Notes under the pieces: generated by a model
Told to the model about the DNA's origin: nothing
Databases searched by the model: none
The model's input: the letters and a program-made list of their open reading frames with translations, nothing else
Translations under genes and position numbers: made by a program
Assembly: GCA_030430245.1 (NCBI GenBank)
Contig: JAUIFY010000006.1
Location: 1 to 55,367 of the forward strand
DNA: 55,367 bases
Source: a bacterium
Lineage (GTDB): Bacteria; Desulfobacterota; Binatia; UBA12015
Direction: 5' to 3'
Shown here: piece after piece, positions 16,723-24,950 of the stretch
Layout of the letters: every line of letters begins with the position of its first letter
How positions within the stretch are numbered: position 1 is the stretch's first letter

Positions 16723-18996
16723 GTGGCGACGCGGGGACAGGCGGCGCGGAGGGCGGCGCGGACGGCACCGGTGGAGTTGGAGGACGAGGTGCGCTCCTTC
16801 GGCCGCGAGGCGATCTCGATCTGCCTCGGCCTGGCCGGGGGCTTGCTCGTCGCCGCGATCGCGACCTATTCGCCCGACTCGACCGACAACGCGTTCGGTC
16901 CCCTGGGGGCGGTCCTGGCCGACATCCTCGTATTGTCGCTGGGCCTCGCGTCGCTTCTCGTTCCGGCCTCGCTCTTCGGGCTCGCGTTCTCGGTCTACAC
17001 CGGCGCGCACCCGCGGATCGACATGCCGCGTGTCCTGGCCGCGCTGGGCGCCCTCGTCTCCTTCGCCGTCCTGGCGGAGCTTCTCGTGGGGCCCGTCGAC
17101 CGCTGGGAAGGTCGGCCCGCCGGCGGGATCATCGGCGGATTCACGGCGACGGCGCTGCACGACGCGACCGGCCCGACCGGCGCGTGGGTGACCGCACTCG
17201 CGAGCTTCCTTCTCCTCGCCGCGTTCGCGAGCGGACAGTCCCTCTTCGGTCTCGCGCGGGCCGGCGGCCGTGGAACCATCGGCGCGTTTCGGAAGGGAGG
17301 GGACCGGCTGCGCGACTGGGCGGCCCGGCCGGCCGAAGATCCGGCCGTGGAGCCGATCATCCTGGGCCACGAAGCCGTCGTGCCCGGGCGCGCCGGAGCC
17401 GTGCGCCCGACCGAGCGCGAGCGTCGGGCCCCGGTCATCTCCACGCCCAAGCCTCCAGAGGCCGCGGACGGATCGCGTCGCCGGCAGGTCGAGATGCCGT
17501 TCTCGGACGGGACGTCCTACTGCCTGCCCGACGTTTCGCTGCTCGATCCGCCGGTCGAGGGCGAGGTCGAGATCGACCACGAGGCGCTGATCGCGAGCTC
17601 CCGCGTTCTCGAGGCGAAGCTCCACACGTTCAACGTTCAGGGCACCGTGCAGGGGATCCATCCAGGGCCGGTGATCACCACGTACGAGTTCGAGCCGGCG
17701 GCCGGGATCAAGGTGAACCGCGTGACCGCGCTCGCCGACGATCTGGCGATGGCGATGCAGGCGATGAGCGTGCGCATCCTCGCGCCGATCCCGGGCAAGT
17801 CCGTGGTGGGAATCGAGGTCGCGAATCCGCGACGCGAGACCGTGTCGCTGCGCGAGATCATCTCGTCGGACGCCTTCCAGCAGTCGAAGTCGACCCTCGC
17901 GCTCGCTCTCGGCAAGGACACGACGGGGAGCCCCGCCGCGGGCGATCTCGCGCGGATGCCCCATCTGCTGGTCGCCGGCGCGACGGGCGCCGGCAAGTCC
18001 GTCTTCCTGAACACGCTTCTCCTGAGCATCCTCATGCGGGCGAGCCCCCGCGACGTGCAGCTCGTGCTCGTCGATCCGAAGATGCTCGAGCTCGCGACGT
18101 ACGAGGAGATCCCGCACCTGCTCGTTCCGGTCATCACCGAGGCCAAGCCGGCGGTCGCGGTGCTCGAGAATCTCGTGAAGGAGATGAACGAGCGCTACAA
18201 GCTCATGAAGGAGAAGGGGGTCCGCAACATCGACTCCTACAACAGGGTCGTCGCCGAGGGGTCGAAGAACGGCAAGGTGATCGAGCTCGACGAAGACGAG
18301 CGGGAGGACGGCGAAGACGACCCGATCGTCCATCAGCACCTCCCGCGGATCGTCGTCATCATCGACGAGCTCGCGGACCTCATGATGACCCGGCGCGATT
18401 GCGAGGAGCCGATCACCCGGCTGGCGCAGAAGGCGCGCGCCGCGGGCATTCACATGGTGATCGCGACCCAGCGGCCGTCGGTCGACGTGATCACGGGTCT
18501 GATCAAGGCGAACTTTCCGTCCCGAATCTCGTTCCAGGTCGCGGGAAAGGTCGACTCGCGCACGATTCTCGACACGATGGGGGCGGAGCGCCTGCTCGGC
18601 ATGGGCGACATGCTGTTCCTGCCGCCGGGCACGTCGCGACTGCAGCGTCTGCACGGTGCCTACGTGTCCGACGACGAGATTCAGAAGGTCACGGACTTCG
18701 TTCGCTCTCAGCAGAAGCCGCGATATCGGATGGAGCTCTTCGAAGACGACTCCGTCGAGGACGACGCGGGCGGCGCCGAGCGCGGCGAAGAGCAGTATGA
18801 CGCGATGTACGACGAGGCCGTGGCGATCGTCACGGAGACCGGCAAGGCCTCGATCTCGTACGTGCAACGCCGGCTACAGGTGGGCTACAATCGAGCGGCG
18901 CGCATGATCGAGTGCATGGAGCGGGAAGGAGTCGTGAGTCAGGCGGACCACCGTGGGACACGGGAGGTGTTGGCTCGCGCCGGGTACGACGAGTAG
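16723..18996 (+). CDS. ftsK: DNA translocase FtsK
   Basis: 757 residues from a GTG preceded by GGGAGGGG. About four hydrophobic segments lie in residues 30-185. A short linker leads to the motor: FSDGTSYCLPDVSLLDPP, Walker A GATGAGKS near residue 420, LVLVDPKMLELATY, Walker B IVVIIDELADLMM near 544, and ATQRPSVDVITGLIKANFP. The C-terminal winged-helix gamma domain is present (YDEAVAIVTETGKASISYVQ... and YNRAARMIECMEREGVV), which in other species reads KOPS sites. FtsK pumps chromosome DNA at the septum and activates dif recombination. Its TAG shares one base with the GTG of lolA. Confidence 0.97.
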   Translation: MATRGQAARRAARTAPVELEDEVRSFGREAISICLGLAGGLLVAAIATYSPDSTDNAFGPLGAVLADILVLSLGLASLLVPASLFGLAFSVYTGAHPRIDMPRVLAALGALVSFAVLAELLVGPVDRWEGRPAGGIIGGFTATALHDATGPTGAWVTALASFLLLAAFASGQSLFGLARAGGRGTIGAFRKGGDRLRDWAARPAEDPAVEPIILGHEAVVPGRAGAVRPTERERRAPVISTPKPPEAADGSRRRQVEMPFSDGTSYCLPDVSLLDPPVEGEVEIDHEALIASSRVLEAKLHTFNVQGTVQGIHPGPVITTYEFEPAAGIKVNRVTALADDLAMAMQAMSVRILAPIPGKSVVGIEVANPRRETVSLREIISSDAFQQSKSTLALALGKDTTGSPAAGDLARMPHLLVAGATGAGKSVFLNTLLLSILMRASPRDVQLVLVDPKMLELATYEEIPHLLVPVITEAKPAVAVLENLVKEMNERYKLMKEKGVRNIDSYNRVVAEGSKNGKVIELDEDEREDGEDDPIVHQHLPRIVVIIDELADLMMTRRDCEEPITRLAQKARAAGIHMVIATQRPSVDVITGLIKANFPSRISFQVAGKVDSRTILDTMGAERLLGMGDMLFLPPGTSRLQRLHGAYVSDDEIQKVTDFVRSQQKPRYRMELFEDDSVEDDAGGAERGEEQYDAMYDEAVAIVTETGKASISYVQRRLQVGYNRAARMIECMEREGVVSQADHRGTREVLARAGYDE

Positions 18997-19670
18997 TGCC
19001 GCGCGGCCGTCTCCCGATTGCGCTCCGGGCGCCTCTCTGTGCGGCGGTGCTCGTGGTCGCCGGCGCGCCCGTGGGTGCCGACGATGCCGCCGGCATCGCC
19101 GGTCGGGTGCAGTCGCGCTACGACGAAACGAAGGACCTCACGGCCGCGTTCACGCAGGAGATGACGATCCAGGCGGGCGGCCACGTGCTCCGGTCGAAGG
19201 GCCGGATGTACTTCGAGAAGCCCGGCCTGATGCGTTGGGAGTACGAGTCTCCGGAGCCCCAGACGATCGTCGCAGACGGAAAGCACCTCTGGATCCATCA
19301 GCCCGAAGATCGGCAGGTGCTCCGGGCGCCGCTCGAGCAGGCCTTCCAATCTCAGACCCCGGTCTCGTTCCTCTTCGGCGTGGCGCGGATCGGACGGGAT
19401 TTCGTGCCGAAGCTCCTCGACGAGGCCGACGACGGCGGGATCCGCCTCGAGCTCGAGCCCAAGGCCGAGGAGGGGGGGGCGCTCGGCCTCCTCGTCCTCG
19501 AGGTGGATCCCGAGACCTACGACCTTCGGGCGGCTACCGTGAGAGACCCGCTGGGCAACGTGACCGAGGTCCGCCTGGTCGACCCCGTGCGAAACGGCGG
19601 CGTCGCCCCGGAGCGGTTCCGCTTCGTCCGTCCCCCCGGCACCGACGTCATCGAAGCGCCGGGCTCCTGA
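18996..19670 (+). CDS. lolA: Outer-membrane lipoprotein carrier LolA
   Basis: 224 residues from the GTG at 18996, which overlaps the ftsK stop by one base; the ftsK-lolA order is common. The signal peptide LPIALRAPLCAAVLVVAGAP precedes the mature domain: LTAAFTQEMTIQAGGHVLRS, KGRMYFEKPGLMRWEYESPE, and ADGKHLWIHQPEDRQVL match the LolA beta-sheet. LolA ferries lipoproteins from LolCDE to the outer membrane through the periplasm. Its presence is direct evidence for an outer membrane. No LolB was seen in the window. Confidence 0.94.
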   Translation: MPRGRLPIALRAPLCAAVLVVAGAPVGADDAAGIAGRVQSRYDETKDLTAAFTQEMTIQAGGHVLRSKGRMYFEKPGLMRWEYESPEPQTIVADGKHLWIHQPEDRQVLRAPLEQAFQSQTPVSFLFGVARIGRDFVPKLLDEADDGGIRLELEPKAEEGGALGLLVLEVDPETYDLRAATVRDPLGNVTEVRLVDPVRNGGVAPERFRFVRPPGTDVIEAPGS

Positions 19671-19707
19671 CGGCCGGTCCCGCGCGTCGGGCGACTTCGG
19701 ATCTTGC

Positions 19708-19757
19708 AACTTTCTCCCGGGATGTTTGGGTCGGGGCGAGAAAGTTTGGGACGTCCC
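19708..19757. repeat. Inverted repeat plus GGGACGTCCC palindrome
   Basis: AACTTTCTC (19708-19716) pairs with GAGAAAGTT (19738-19746) across a 21-nt loop, and the 10-bp palindrome GGGACGTCCC follows at 19748-19757. GTTTGGG appears twice, 20 bp apart. This lies between lolA and yajQ and may be a dispersed palindromic element or an mRNA structure. Confidence 0.4.
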
Positions 19758-19791
19758 GGAAGACCGCGACGGACGTCTCGGAGGAGGAGCC

Positions 19792-20280
19792 GTGCCGTCA
19801 TTCGATGTCGTTTCGGAGGTGGACATTCCCGAGGTCGAGAACGCCCTCGATCAGACCCGTCGGGAGGTGGGGCAGCGCTACGATTTCAAGGGCTCGAAGA
19901 CCACGATCGAGTTCCCCGAGCAGAAGGCCATCCAGGTCGTCTCGGATGACGAATACAAGGTGAACGCCGTCGTCGAGATGCTTCAGGGAAAGCTCGCGAA
20001 GCGCAAGGTCAGTCTGAAGGCGCTCGAGTACGGCAAGGTCGAGCCGGCGGCCGGCGGTCTGGCCAAGCAGACGATCACCGTGCACCAGGGGCTCGAGAAC
20101 GACGATGCCAAGGAGCTCGTCAAGATGATCAAGGCCAGCAAGATCAAGGTGCAGGCCCAGGTCCAGGACACCCAGGTCCGGATCTCCGGGAAGAAGCGGG
20201 ATGACCTGCAGGCCGTGATCCAGCTGCTCCGCGACGCCGACTACAAGCGTCCGCTCCAGTACGTAAACATGCGCGATTGA
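19792..20280 (+). CDS. YajQ/UPF0234 nucleotide-binding family protein
   Basis: 162 residues from the GTG at 19792, which has GGAGGAG just upstream and gives the typical start PSFDVVSEVDIPEVENALDQ. Other family blocks: QRYDFKGSKTTIEF, ALEYGKVEPAAGGLAKQTIT, KIKVQAQVQDTQVRISGKKR, DDLQAVIQLLRD and the ending PLQYVNMRD. Some YajQ proteins bind cyclic di-GMP (Xanthomonas) or RNA, but the role is not general. It is 121 nt after lolA, in the same direction, with the hairpin elements between them. Confidence 0.93.
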   Translation: MPSFDVVSEVDIPEVENALDQTRREVGQRYDFKGSKTTIEFPEQKAIQVVSDDEYKVNAVVEMLQGKLAKRKVSLKALEYGKVEPAAGGLAKQTITVHQGLENDDAKELVKMIKASKIKVQAQVQDTQVRISGKKRDDLQAVIQLLRDADYKRPLQYVNMRD

Positions 20281-20321
20281 AGGGGAATCGACCCCTACAC
20301 GCGGTGCGGTGTCGGCTCTGC

Positions 20322-20337
20322 CGAGGCGTCCGCCTCG
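20322..20337 (+). terminator. GC hairpin downstream of yajQ
   Basis: CGAGGC-GTCC-GCCTCG forms a 6-bp stem with a tetraloop (20323-20337 region), 42 nt after the yajQ stop, followed by CCCTTCC. A smaller hairpin AGGGG-AATCGA-CCCCT directly follows the stop (20281-20296). No long T-run, so this is a weak terminator candidate. Confidence 0.3.
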
Positions 20338-20362
20338 CCCTTCCACGGGCGTAGGCTCGCCG

Positions 20363-20391
20363 TTGACACAGGTCGACCCCGTCCTTACCCT
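20363..20391 (+). promoter_or_regulatory. Sigma70-like promoter for the dksA-family gene
   Basis: TTGACA (20363-20368), a 17-nt spacer and TACCCT (20386-20391) lie 54 nt before the dksA ATG. The -35 box is perfect; the -10 box keeps the TA and final T. Confidence 0.5.
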
Positions 20392-20445
20392 TCGCGGGCC
20401 GGATTCTTGCATCCGGCCCACCGCAAAGGACTCGGACCCAGAATC

Positions 20446-20871
20446 ATGCGTAAAGCGTTCCTCAAGAATGCCCAGGAATCCCTTCTGAAGATGCGCGAGC
20501 AGGTGCTCGCGGACATCGAGAGCGACACCAAGTCGAGCCGCGATGGTCACAAGGACGAAGGGATGGACACGTACGACATCGCGAGTGAAGAGCGCGATCG
20601 CGACATCAGCATGATTCTCTCGGATCGCGACCGCCGGAAGCTCCAGCAGGTCGACGAGGCCCTGACCCGCATCAAGGCGGGCACCTACGGAATCTGCGAT
20701 GAGTGCGAGCTCGACATCGCGGAGGAGCGCCTGAAGGCGCTGCCGTTCACGCGGCTGTGCGTGATCTGCCAGGCCGATCTCGAGAAAGAGGCGCGGCAGA
20801 CCCGCCAGGGTGACGACGATCGCGCGATTCGACGGTTCGCCGTCGGGGACGACGGCGGCGACGACTCCTGA
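20446..20871 (+). CDS. dksA: DksA/TraR-family zinc-finger transcription factor
   Basis: 141 residues from the ATG at 20446. A coiled-coil arm carries the tip motif D41-T-Y-D44-I-A46, matching the DxxDxA that DksA inserts into the RNA polymerase secondary channel. The zinc finger uses Cys84, Cys87, Cys105 and Cys108 (GICDECELD, TRLCVICQ). DksA works with ppGpp to retune rRNA and amino-acid promoters. The gene has its own likely promoter and is followed after 53 nt by the glycerate kinase gene. The C-terminus ends in an acidic run (GDDGGDDS), which is unusual but harmless. Confidence 0.88.
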   Translation: MRKAFLKNAQESLLKMREQVLADIESDTKSSRDGHKDEGMDTYDIASEERDRDISMILSDRDRRKLQQVDEALTRIKAGTYGICDECELDIAEERLKALPFTRLCVICQADLEKEARQTRQGDDDRAIRRFAVGDDGGDDS

Positions 20872-20924
20872 GTCTCGCCGTCCCCGGCGTTCGAACCCCC
20901 GGTGCCACGTGATACTGGGGAGGG

Positions 20925-22280
20925 GTGGCGAGCGGTCTGCGCGCGGGGCTCGCCGTCCCCTCTCGTAGGCGGCGGCGCGCCGACCTCGAGTCGATCTATC
21001 GGGCCGCGGTCGCGGCCGTCGAGCCGGGGCGGCTGGTCGCTCACCACGTCCGCCGACGGGGCGAGGCCGTGGCCGTCGATCTGGGGGACCGTGTCTACGA
21101 GGTGCCGGCGCGTCGACTCTGGATCGCCGGTGCGGGAAAGGCCGCCGTCGCGATGGCGGGGGCGATCGCGCGCGTCGTTCCCGAGGCGAGGGGGACCGTC
21201 GTGGCGCCGCGCGGTCGCGGGCTGCCGCGCCGCTGTGGACGGATCGACGTACTCCCCGGGGCCCACCCGATTCCGGACCGGGCGAGCTTCGAGTCGGCGG
21301 CGCGGCTTCTCGCGCGCCTTCGCCGACGTCCTCGCGACGAGACCGTCCTGTTCCTGCTCAGCGGCGGAGCGTCGGCGCTCCTCGCGCTCCCGGCGCCCCC
21401 CGTCACCTCGGCCGACAAGCGGCGGCTGGGTCGTCTCCTGCTGCGGTGCGGCGCGGACATCGAGCTCACGAACGCGGTCCGCAAGCACGTCTCCCGGGTG
21501 AAGGGGGGAGGGCTCCTGCGCGCGGCCGCGCCTCGCGAGGTCTGGACGCTCGCCCTGTCCGACGTGATCGGCGACCGCCTCTCGACCATCGGGTCGGGGC
21601 CGACCGTGCCCGACCCGTCGACCTATCAGGATGCGTGGGACGGTCTCGCGAGGCTCGGGGCGCTCGACGATCTCCCGGAGCGCGTGCGGCGGCGCCTCTT
21701 GGCGGGGCTCGCCGGACGCCGGTCGGCCCCGGAGACGGTCGCGCCTGGCTCGGCCGACGCACGCCGGGCGCGCGCTTGCGTCATCGGCTCGAACCGCCTG
21801 GCGCTCCGCGCGGCCGCACGCGAGGCGCGCCGGCTGGGCTACGCCGTCCACACCCGACGTGCGCCGCTCCAGGGAGAGGCGTCGGAGGCCGCACGGGCCC
21901 TCGTCCGGAGCCTCCCCGCGCCGAGCGGTCCCACCTGCTTTCTGGCAGGCGGAGAGACCACGGTGAGCGTCGGTGCCGCCAGCGGGGTGGGCGGGCGGAG
22001 CCAGGAGTTGGCGCTCGCCGCGGTGCCGGAGCTCGCCGGAGGCGACTGGAGCCTTCTCGCGGCGGGTACGGACGGCATCGACGGTCCGACGCGAGCGGCC
22101 GGCGGATTCGCCGATGGGGCGTCCCTGCGCCGAGGCGGCGCGCGCGCGGTCCGCCGTGCGCTCGAGGACCACGACGCCGGGACCCTCCTGGACCGGCTCG
22201 GAGACGCGTTCGTCACCGGCCCGACGGGGACCAACGTGATGGATCTCGTCGTCGTCCTGGGTGGCGACCGACGAAAATAG
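20925..22280 (+). CDS. gckA: Glycerate 2-kinase (MOFRL/DUF4147 family)
   Basis: 451 residues from a GTG preceded by GGGGAGG. Family motifs: LWIAGAGKAAVAMAGA (about 65-80), LFLLSGGASALLALP (about 140-154), IELTNAVRKHVSRVKGG, LALSDVIGDRLSTIGSGPTV, and the MOFRL part FLAGGETTVSV...GGRSQELAL...AGTDGIDGPTRAAGGFADG. These enzymes phosphorylate D-glycerate to 2-phosphoglycerate, feeding glycolysis from serine or glyoxylate. The TAG at the end is part of the first GTTTTG repeat that leads into the next gene's control region. serA lies about 4.7 kb downstream, but no operon link is seen. Confidence 0.9.
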   Translation: MASGLRAGLAVPSRRRRRADLESIYRAAVAAVEPGRLVAHHVRRRGEAVAVDLGDRVYEVPARRLWIAGAGKAAVAMAGAIARVVPEARGTVVAPRGRGLPRRCGRIDVLPGAHPIPDRASFESAARLLARLRRRPRDETVLFLLSGGASALLALPAPPVTSADKRRLGRLLLRCGADIELTNAVRKHVSRVKGGGLLRAAAPREVWTLALSDVIGDRLSTIGSGPTVPDPSTYQDAWDGLARLGALDDLPERVRRRLLAGLAGRRSAPETVAPGSADARRARACVIGSNRLALRAAAREARRLGYAVHTRRAPLQGEASEAARALVRSLPAPSGPTCFLAGGETTVSVGAASGVGGRSQELALAAVPELAGGDWSLLAAGTDGIDGPTRAAGGFADGASLRRGGARAVRRALEDHDAGTLLDRLGDAFVTGPTGTNVMDLVVVLGGDRRK

Positions 22281-22392
22281 TTTTGGGGTGCAAAACGGCG
22301 ATGTAGGTCGCACGGGGCGGCGCTCCATGAGCGGACCGATATTGACAGTTTTGCTTCACTCTCCTAGGTACCGAAGGGGCACAAAACAAAAC
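22280..22392 (+). promoter_or_regulatory. Cluster of five GTTTTG/CAAAAC half-sites
   Basis: GTTTTG-GGGTG-CAAAAC (22280-22296) forms a dyad; another GTTTTG sits in the promoter spacer (22348-22353), and two tandem CAAAAC copies (22382-22387 and 22387-22392) follow the -10 box. Five copies of an AT-rich hexamer in 113 bp of such GC-rich DNA suggest binding sites for a repressor or activator of the gene at 22483. Confidence 0.4.
22342..22370 (+). promoter_or_regulatory. Sigma70-like promoter upstream of the kinase-like gene
   Basis: TTGACA (22342-22347), 17-nt spacer, TAGGTA (22365-22370). It lies 112 nt before the ATG at 22483 and is embedded in the GTTTTG/CAAAAC cluster. Confidence 0.5.
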
Positions 22393-22482
22393 GTCATGTC
22401 ATCGTAGTGGGCGCTTCGGCCAATAGCGGAAGCCCCGGCCGTTCGTTACCGAACCGCTACAGAGGCGCGAGGGGGTGAGTGG

Positions 22483-23634
22483 ATGCTGCAGGCGGGAGCC
22501 GAACGATCGCGGGCTTGCCCGGACGGATCACCGATGACCGAGGCTTCACTGGACAAGAGGCAGATCGTGGGCCTCGCCGAGGAGTACGGTCTCGGCAAGG
22601 TGCAAGGCGTGGCGCCCGCTCCGCGGGGATGGTCGCGTCCGTCGAACCATCAGAAGAACTTCCTGCTCGACATCGGCCGGAGCAAGGTGATCTTCCGGTT
22701 CGACGGCAACCGGGGCGAGTTGGATCTCAAGCGGGAGACGGACCTGTTCCTATACCTGCGCAAGCACGGGTTCCCGTGCCCGCAGCCGATCCCCGACCGC
22801 AAGAGCCGTCACTACCGCGACGTGGGTGGGGCGCGCCTCACGGCGTACAAGAACATCGACGGCAAGCGCCCGGACGTCGCCGACATGAGCGGCAACCAGA
22901 TCGAGGGCGTCGGACGCGCGCTCGGTGAGCTCCACCTGATCGGCAAGGGGTACAAGAAGGGGATCGAGAACCGCTTCAGCTTCGAGCGCGTCGCCGACCT
23001 CTACGCCGAGATCCGGCCCAAGCTCCCGAGCTACTTCAAGCGCATCACGCGAACCCTCGACGAAGAGGTCGACTACCTCGGCAGCTACCTCGAGACGAAG
23101 CTGCCGAAGGGCGTCATCTACGGCGATCTTCTTTCGGAGAACGTGCTGCTGAAGGGCGACAAGCTCGTCGGCATCGTGAGCTTCGAGGCGGCCTGTCGCG
23201 GCAAGTTCATCTTCGATCTCGCGACCGCGGTGAACGCGCTGTGCTTCACGGAGGGCAGCTACGACCTGAAGCGCTTCGAGACGGTCATCGCGGGGTACGA
23301 GACGATGCGGACGCTGTCTCTGGCCGAGTGGGATGCGTTCCCGAACGAGCTGCGCTTCTCGGCCTTCCGTTTCACCGTCACGAAGCTGCGCGACATCGTC
23401 GCGCTTCCGGATGCGGCGGCCTGTCTCGCGACGATCACCGAGGAGCGCCTGCCGGAGCCGTCGGACGACCCGCGGGTCGCGGCGATTCGCGGCTTCCAGG
23501 AGTTCTACGATCGTCTCGCGATTCTTCGCCGCGAGCGCGACGGCGGGATGGAGCCCATGCTCCTCGCCATGGCCACGGGATACGACTACCGGAAGTATCA
23601 GAAGGTCAAGGCGGTCGAGCGCAAGGGCAAGTAG
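22483..23634 (+). CDS. Homoserine-kinase-II/APH-fold protein with altered active-site residues
   Basis: 383 residues from the ATG at 22483 behind GAGGGGG; an ATG at 22534 is an alternative. The N-lobe ([20 protein letters not shown]) and C-lobe ([30 protein letters not shown]) resemble type II homoserine kinase (ThrB) and aminoglycoside phosphotransferases. Two conserved positions are changed: the catalytic loop reads YGDLLSEN (213-220), with Tyr for the usual His but Asp215 and Asn220 kept, and the metal-binding motif reads VSFE (232-235), where the family has I-D-F/Y, so the Mg-binding Asp is Ser233. It may be a pseudokinase, a weak kinase, or active on another substrate. Its stop codon overlaps the Shine-Dalgarno sequence of folE, so the two are probably co-transcribed. 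Confidence 0.78.
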   Translation: MLQAGAERSRACPDGSPMTEASLDKRQIVGLAEEYGLGKVQGVAPAPRGWSRPSNHQKNFLLDIGRSKVIFRFDGNRGELDLKRETDLFLYLRKHGFPCPQPIPDRKSRHYRDVGGARLTAYKNIDGKRPDVADMSGNQIEGVGRALGELHLIGKGYKKGIENRFSFERVADLYAEIRPKLPSYFKRITRTLDEEVDYLGSYLETKLPKGVIYGDLLSENVLLKGDKLVGIVSFEAACRGKFIFDLATAVNALCFTEGSYDLKRFETVIAGYETMRTLSLAEWDAFPNELRFSAFRFTVTKLRDIVALPDAAACLATITEERLPEPSDDPRVAAIRGFQEFYDRLAILRRERDGGMEPMLLAMATGYDYRKYQKVKAVERKGK

Positions 23635-23642
23635 GAGTCGAT

Positions 23643-24194
23643 TTGGAGAAGTACTTCGAGGGGATTCTCGCGGCGATCGGGGAGGATCCGGAGCGCGAGG
23701 GCCTGCTCAAGACCCCCGCGCGGTGCGCGCGTGCCCTCACGGAGATGACGCGCGGCTACACCCAGGACCCCGAGGCGATCATCAACGGAGCCCTCTTCAC
23801 CGAGGACTACTCCGAGATGATCATCATGAAGGACATCGACTTCTTCTCGATGTGCGAGCACCACATGCTCCCGTTCTTCGGGAAGGTGCACATGGCCTAT
23901 CTCCCGAGCGGCAAGATCGTGGGCATCTCGAAGATGGCCCGCCTGGTCGACGTCTTCGCGCGCCGCCTCCAGGTCCAGGAGCGCATGACCACCCAGATCG
24001 CCTCGCTCCTCATGGAGAAGCTCGGCGCCGAAGGGGTGGCCGTCGTCGCCGAGGCCGAGCACCTCTGCATGCGCATGCGCGGCGTCGAGAAGCAGAACTC
24101 GTACGTGGTCACGAGCGCCATGCTCGGCGTCTTCCGCGAGAATCAAGACACCCGCAACGAGTTCATGAACCTGATCGGCCACACCCGCTCCTGA
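23643..24194 (+). CDS. folE: GTP cyclohydrolase I
   Basis: 183 residues from a TTG at 23643 with AGGAG about 7 nt upstream; no in-frame ATG fits. The zinc site is Cys71, His74 (in CEHHMLPF) and Cys142 (in [11 protein letters not shown]). Other blocks: [51 protein letters not shown]. The enzyme converts GTP to dihydroneopterin triphosphate for folate, queuosine or tetrahydropterin synthesis. No other folate gene is adjacent. It lies 8 nt after the kinase-like gene, whose stop overlaps the AGGAG. Confidence 0.96.
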   Translation: MEKYFEGILAAIGEDPEREGLLKTPARCARALTEMTRGYTQDPEAIINGALFTEDYSEMIIMKDIDFFSMCEHHMLPFFGKVHMAYLPSGKIVGISKMARLVDVFARRLQVQERMTTQIASLLMEKLGAEGVAVVAEAEHLCMRMRGVEKQNSYVVTSAMLGVFRENQDTRNEFMNLIGHTRS

Positions 24195-24200
24195 GGGGAG

Positions 24201-24316
24201 GGGGACGTTCGTTACCTTTTCGGGAGTTGTTACCTTTTTCCCGGGGGCCGACGGGTGCTCCGACTCCTGTGAGGGCGAAAAAAGGTAACAAAGCGAAAAA
24301 GGTAACGAACGTCCCC
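24201..24316. repeat. Nested inverted repeat (REP/MITE-like element)
   Basis: The outer arms are a perfect 20-bp match: GGGGACGTTCGTTACCTTTT (24201-24220) against its complement at 24297-24316. Inside lies a perfect 13-bp pair, TTGTTACCTTTTT (24227-24239) and AAAAAGGTAACAA (24279-24291). Each arm therefore holds two copies of GTTACCTTTT. The 116-bp element sits 6 nt after the folE stop, is AT-rich compared with its surroundings and encodes nothing. It may be a dispersed palindromic repeat or a non-autonomous transposon relic; it would also work as a terminator hairpin for folE. Confidence 0.7.
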
Positions 24317-24362
24317 TCTCTCGTTTGAACGAGTGTATCGCGAATGCTGCAGAAAGTGGGTT

Positions 24363-24428
24363 CCGCGCGAGTACGCGGTGTGGGAGGGTTTTCCGCGTAG
24401 CAGGTCGCTTGGCCTGCGTAGTTCTACG
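24363..24428 (+). other. Structured stretch with mutually exclusive hairpins
   Basis: CCGCG/CGCGG (24363-24367 and 24374-24378) can form one hairpin, while TACGCGG (24372-24378) is also a perfect 7-bp match to CCGCGTA (24393-24399), so the two cannot both form. GCAGG/CCTGC (24400-24404, 24413-24417) and CGTAG-TT-CTACG (24417-24428) follow. It precedes the small ORF at 24450 and could be a leader RNA; this is inference. Confidence 0.25.
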
Positions 24429-24449
24429 TATCAGCCGCGGGAGACCTTC

Positions 24450-24545
24450 ATGACCGACCTCCTCGATCCCCTCACCGTCTTCTACTTCGGCCTCGTCGGC
24501 GGCTTTGCTGTCGGACTATTCGCGCTCCGGCCGCGGCGGGTCTGA
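24450..24545 (+). CDS. Possible 31-residue membrane peptide
   Basis: A short ORF beginning TDLLDPLTVFYFGLVGGFAV after the initiator Met, with a single hydrophobic segment (about 8-25) and a basic end (ALRPRRV). GGGAGA lies 6 nt before the ATG at 24450. The N-out/C-in layout with positive C-terminal residues fits a small inner-membrane protein. It overlaps the 3' end of the opposite mutT by 30 nt, and no family is recognised, so it may be a chance ORF. Confidence 0.35.
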   Translation: MTDLLDPLTVFYFGLVGGFAVGLFALRPRRV

Positions 24546-24950
24546 CCCGCGGAGGCGAGCGGCCACTCGGGGGGCGAGCGGGACGTCTGCCGGGGCCCAG
24601 TCGAGGTACTCGAGCGCGTCGGGGGCCGCCCAGCGAAGCGCACGGTGCTCCCGGGCGCGGGGTTCGCCGGTGACCAGCACCGCCTCGAACACGTCGAGGC
24701 GAACGTGGGCGTGAGGAGTCTCCGCGCGCCCCGTCCCGAGCCGCGGGCCGACCCGGATCGCGCAGCCGAGCTCTTCCTCCACCTCGCGGACGAGCGCGTC
24801 CTCGGGGGATTCCCCCGGCTCGATCTTGCCGCCCGGGAACTCCCACCGTCCCGGCTCGCTCATGCCGTCGCCGCGCTGCGCGACGAGGCACCGTCCGCCG
24901 CGGAGGATCGCGGCCCCGACGACGTGAAGCTCCTTCAGAAGGTCGCCCAC
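24516..24950 (-). CDS. mutT: MutT-type Nudix hydrolase (8-oxo-dGTP diphosphatase)
   Basis: 144 residues from a GTG at 24950, which overlaps the end of the tolC gene by 16 nt. A start about 5 residues later would need a CTG. The Nudix box GGKIEPGESPEDALVREVEE (40-59), completed by ELG, fits G-x5-E-x7-REVxEELG exactly, and WEFPGGK before it is typical of MutT. The start region ELHVVGAAILRGGRCLVAQR also fits. The enzyme removes oxidised GTP from the nucleotide pool. Being coupled to tolC is unusual for a housekeeping sanitiser. Confidence 0.88.
   Translation of the reverse strand: MGDLLKELHVVGAAILRGGRCLVAQRGDGMSEPGRWEFPGGKIEPGESPEDALVREVEEELGCAIRVGPRLGTGRAETPHAHVRLDVFEAVLVTGEPRAREHRALRWAAPDALEYLDWAPADVPLAPRVAARLRGSDPPRPERE

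Noticed and set aside
20885-20915. GTTCGAAC resembling a tRNA T-arm
   Set aside because: The flanking bases do not form a T-stem, and no anticodon or acceptor stems are found on either strand.
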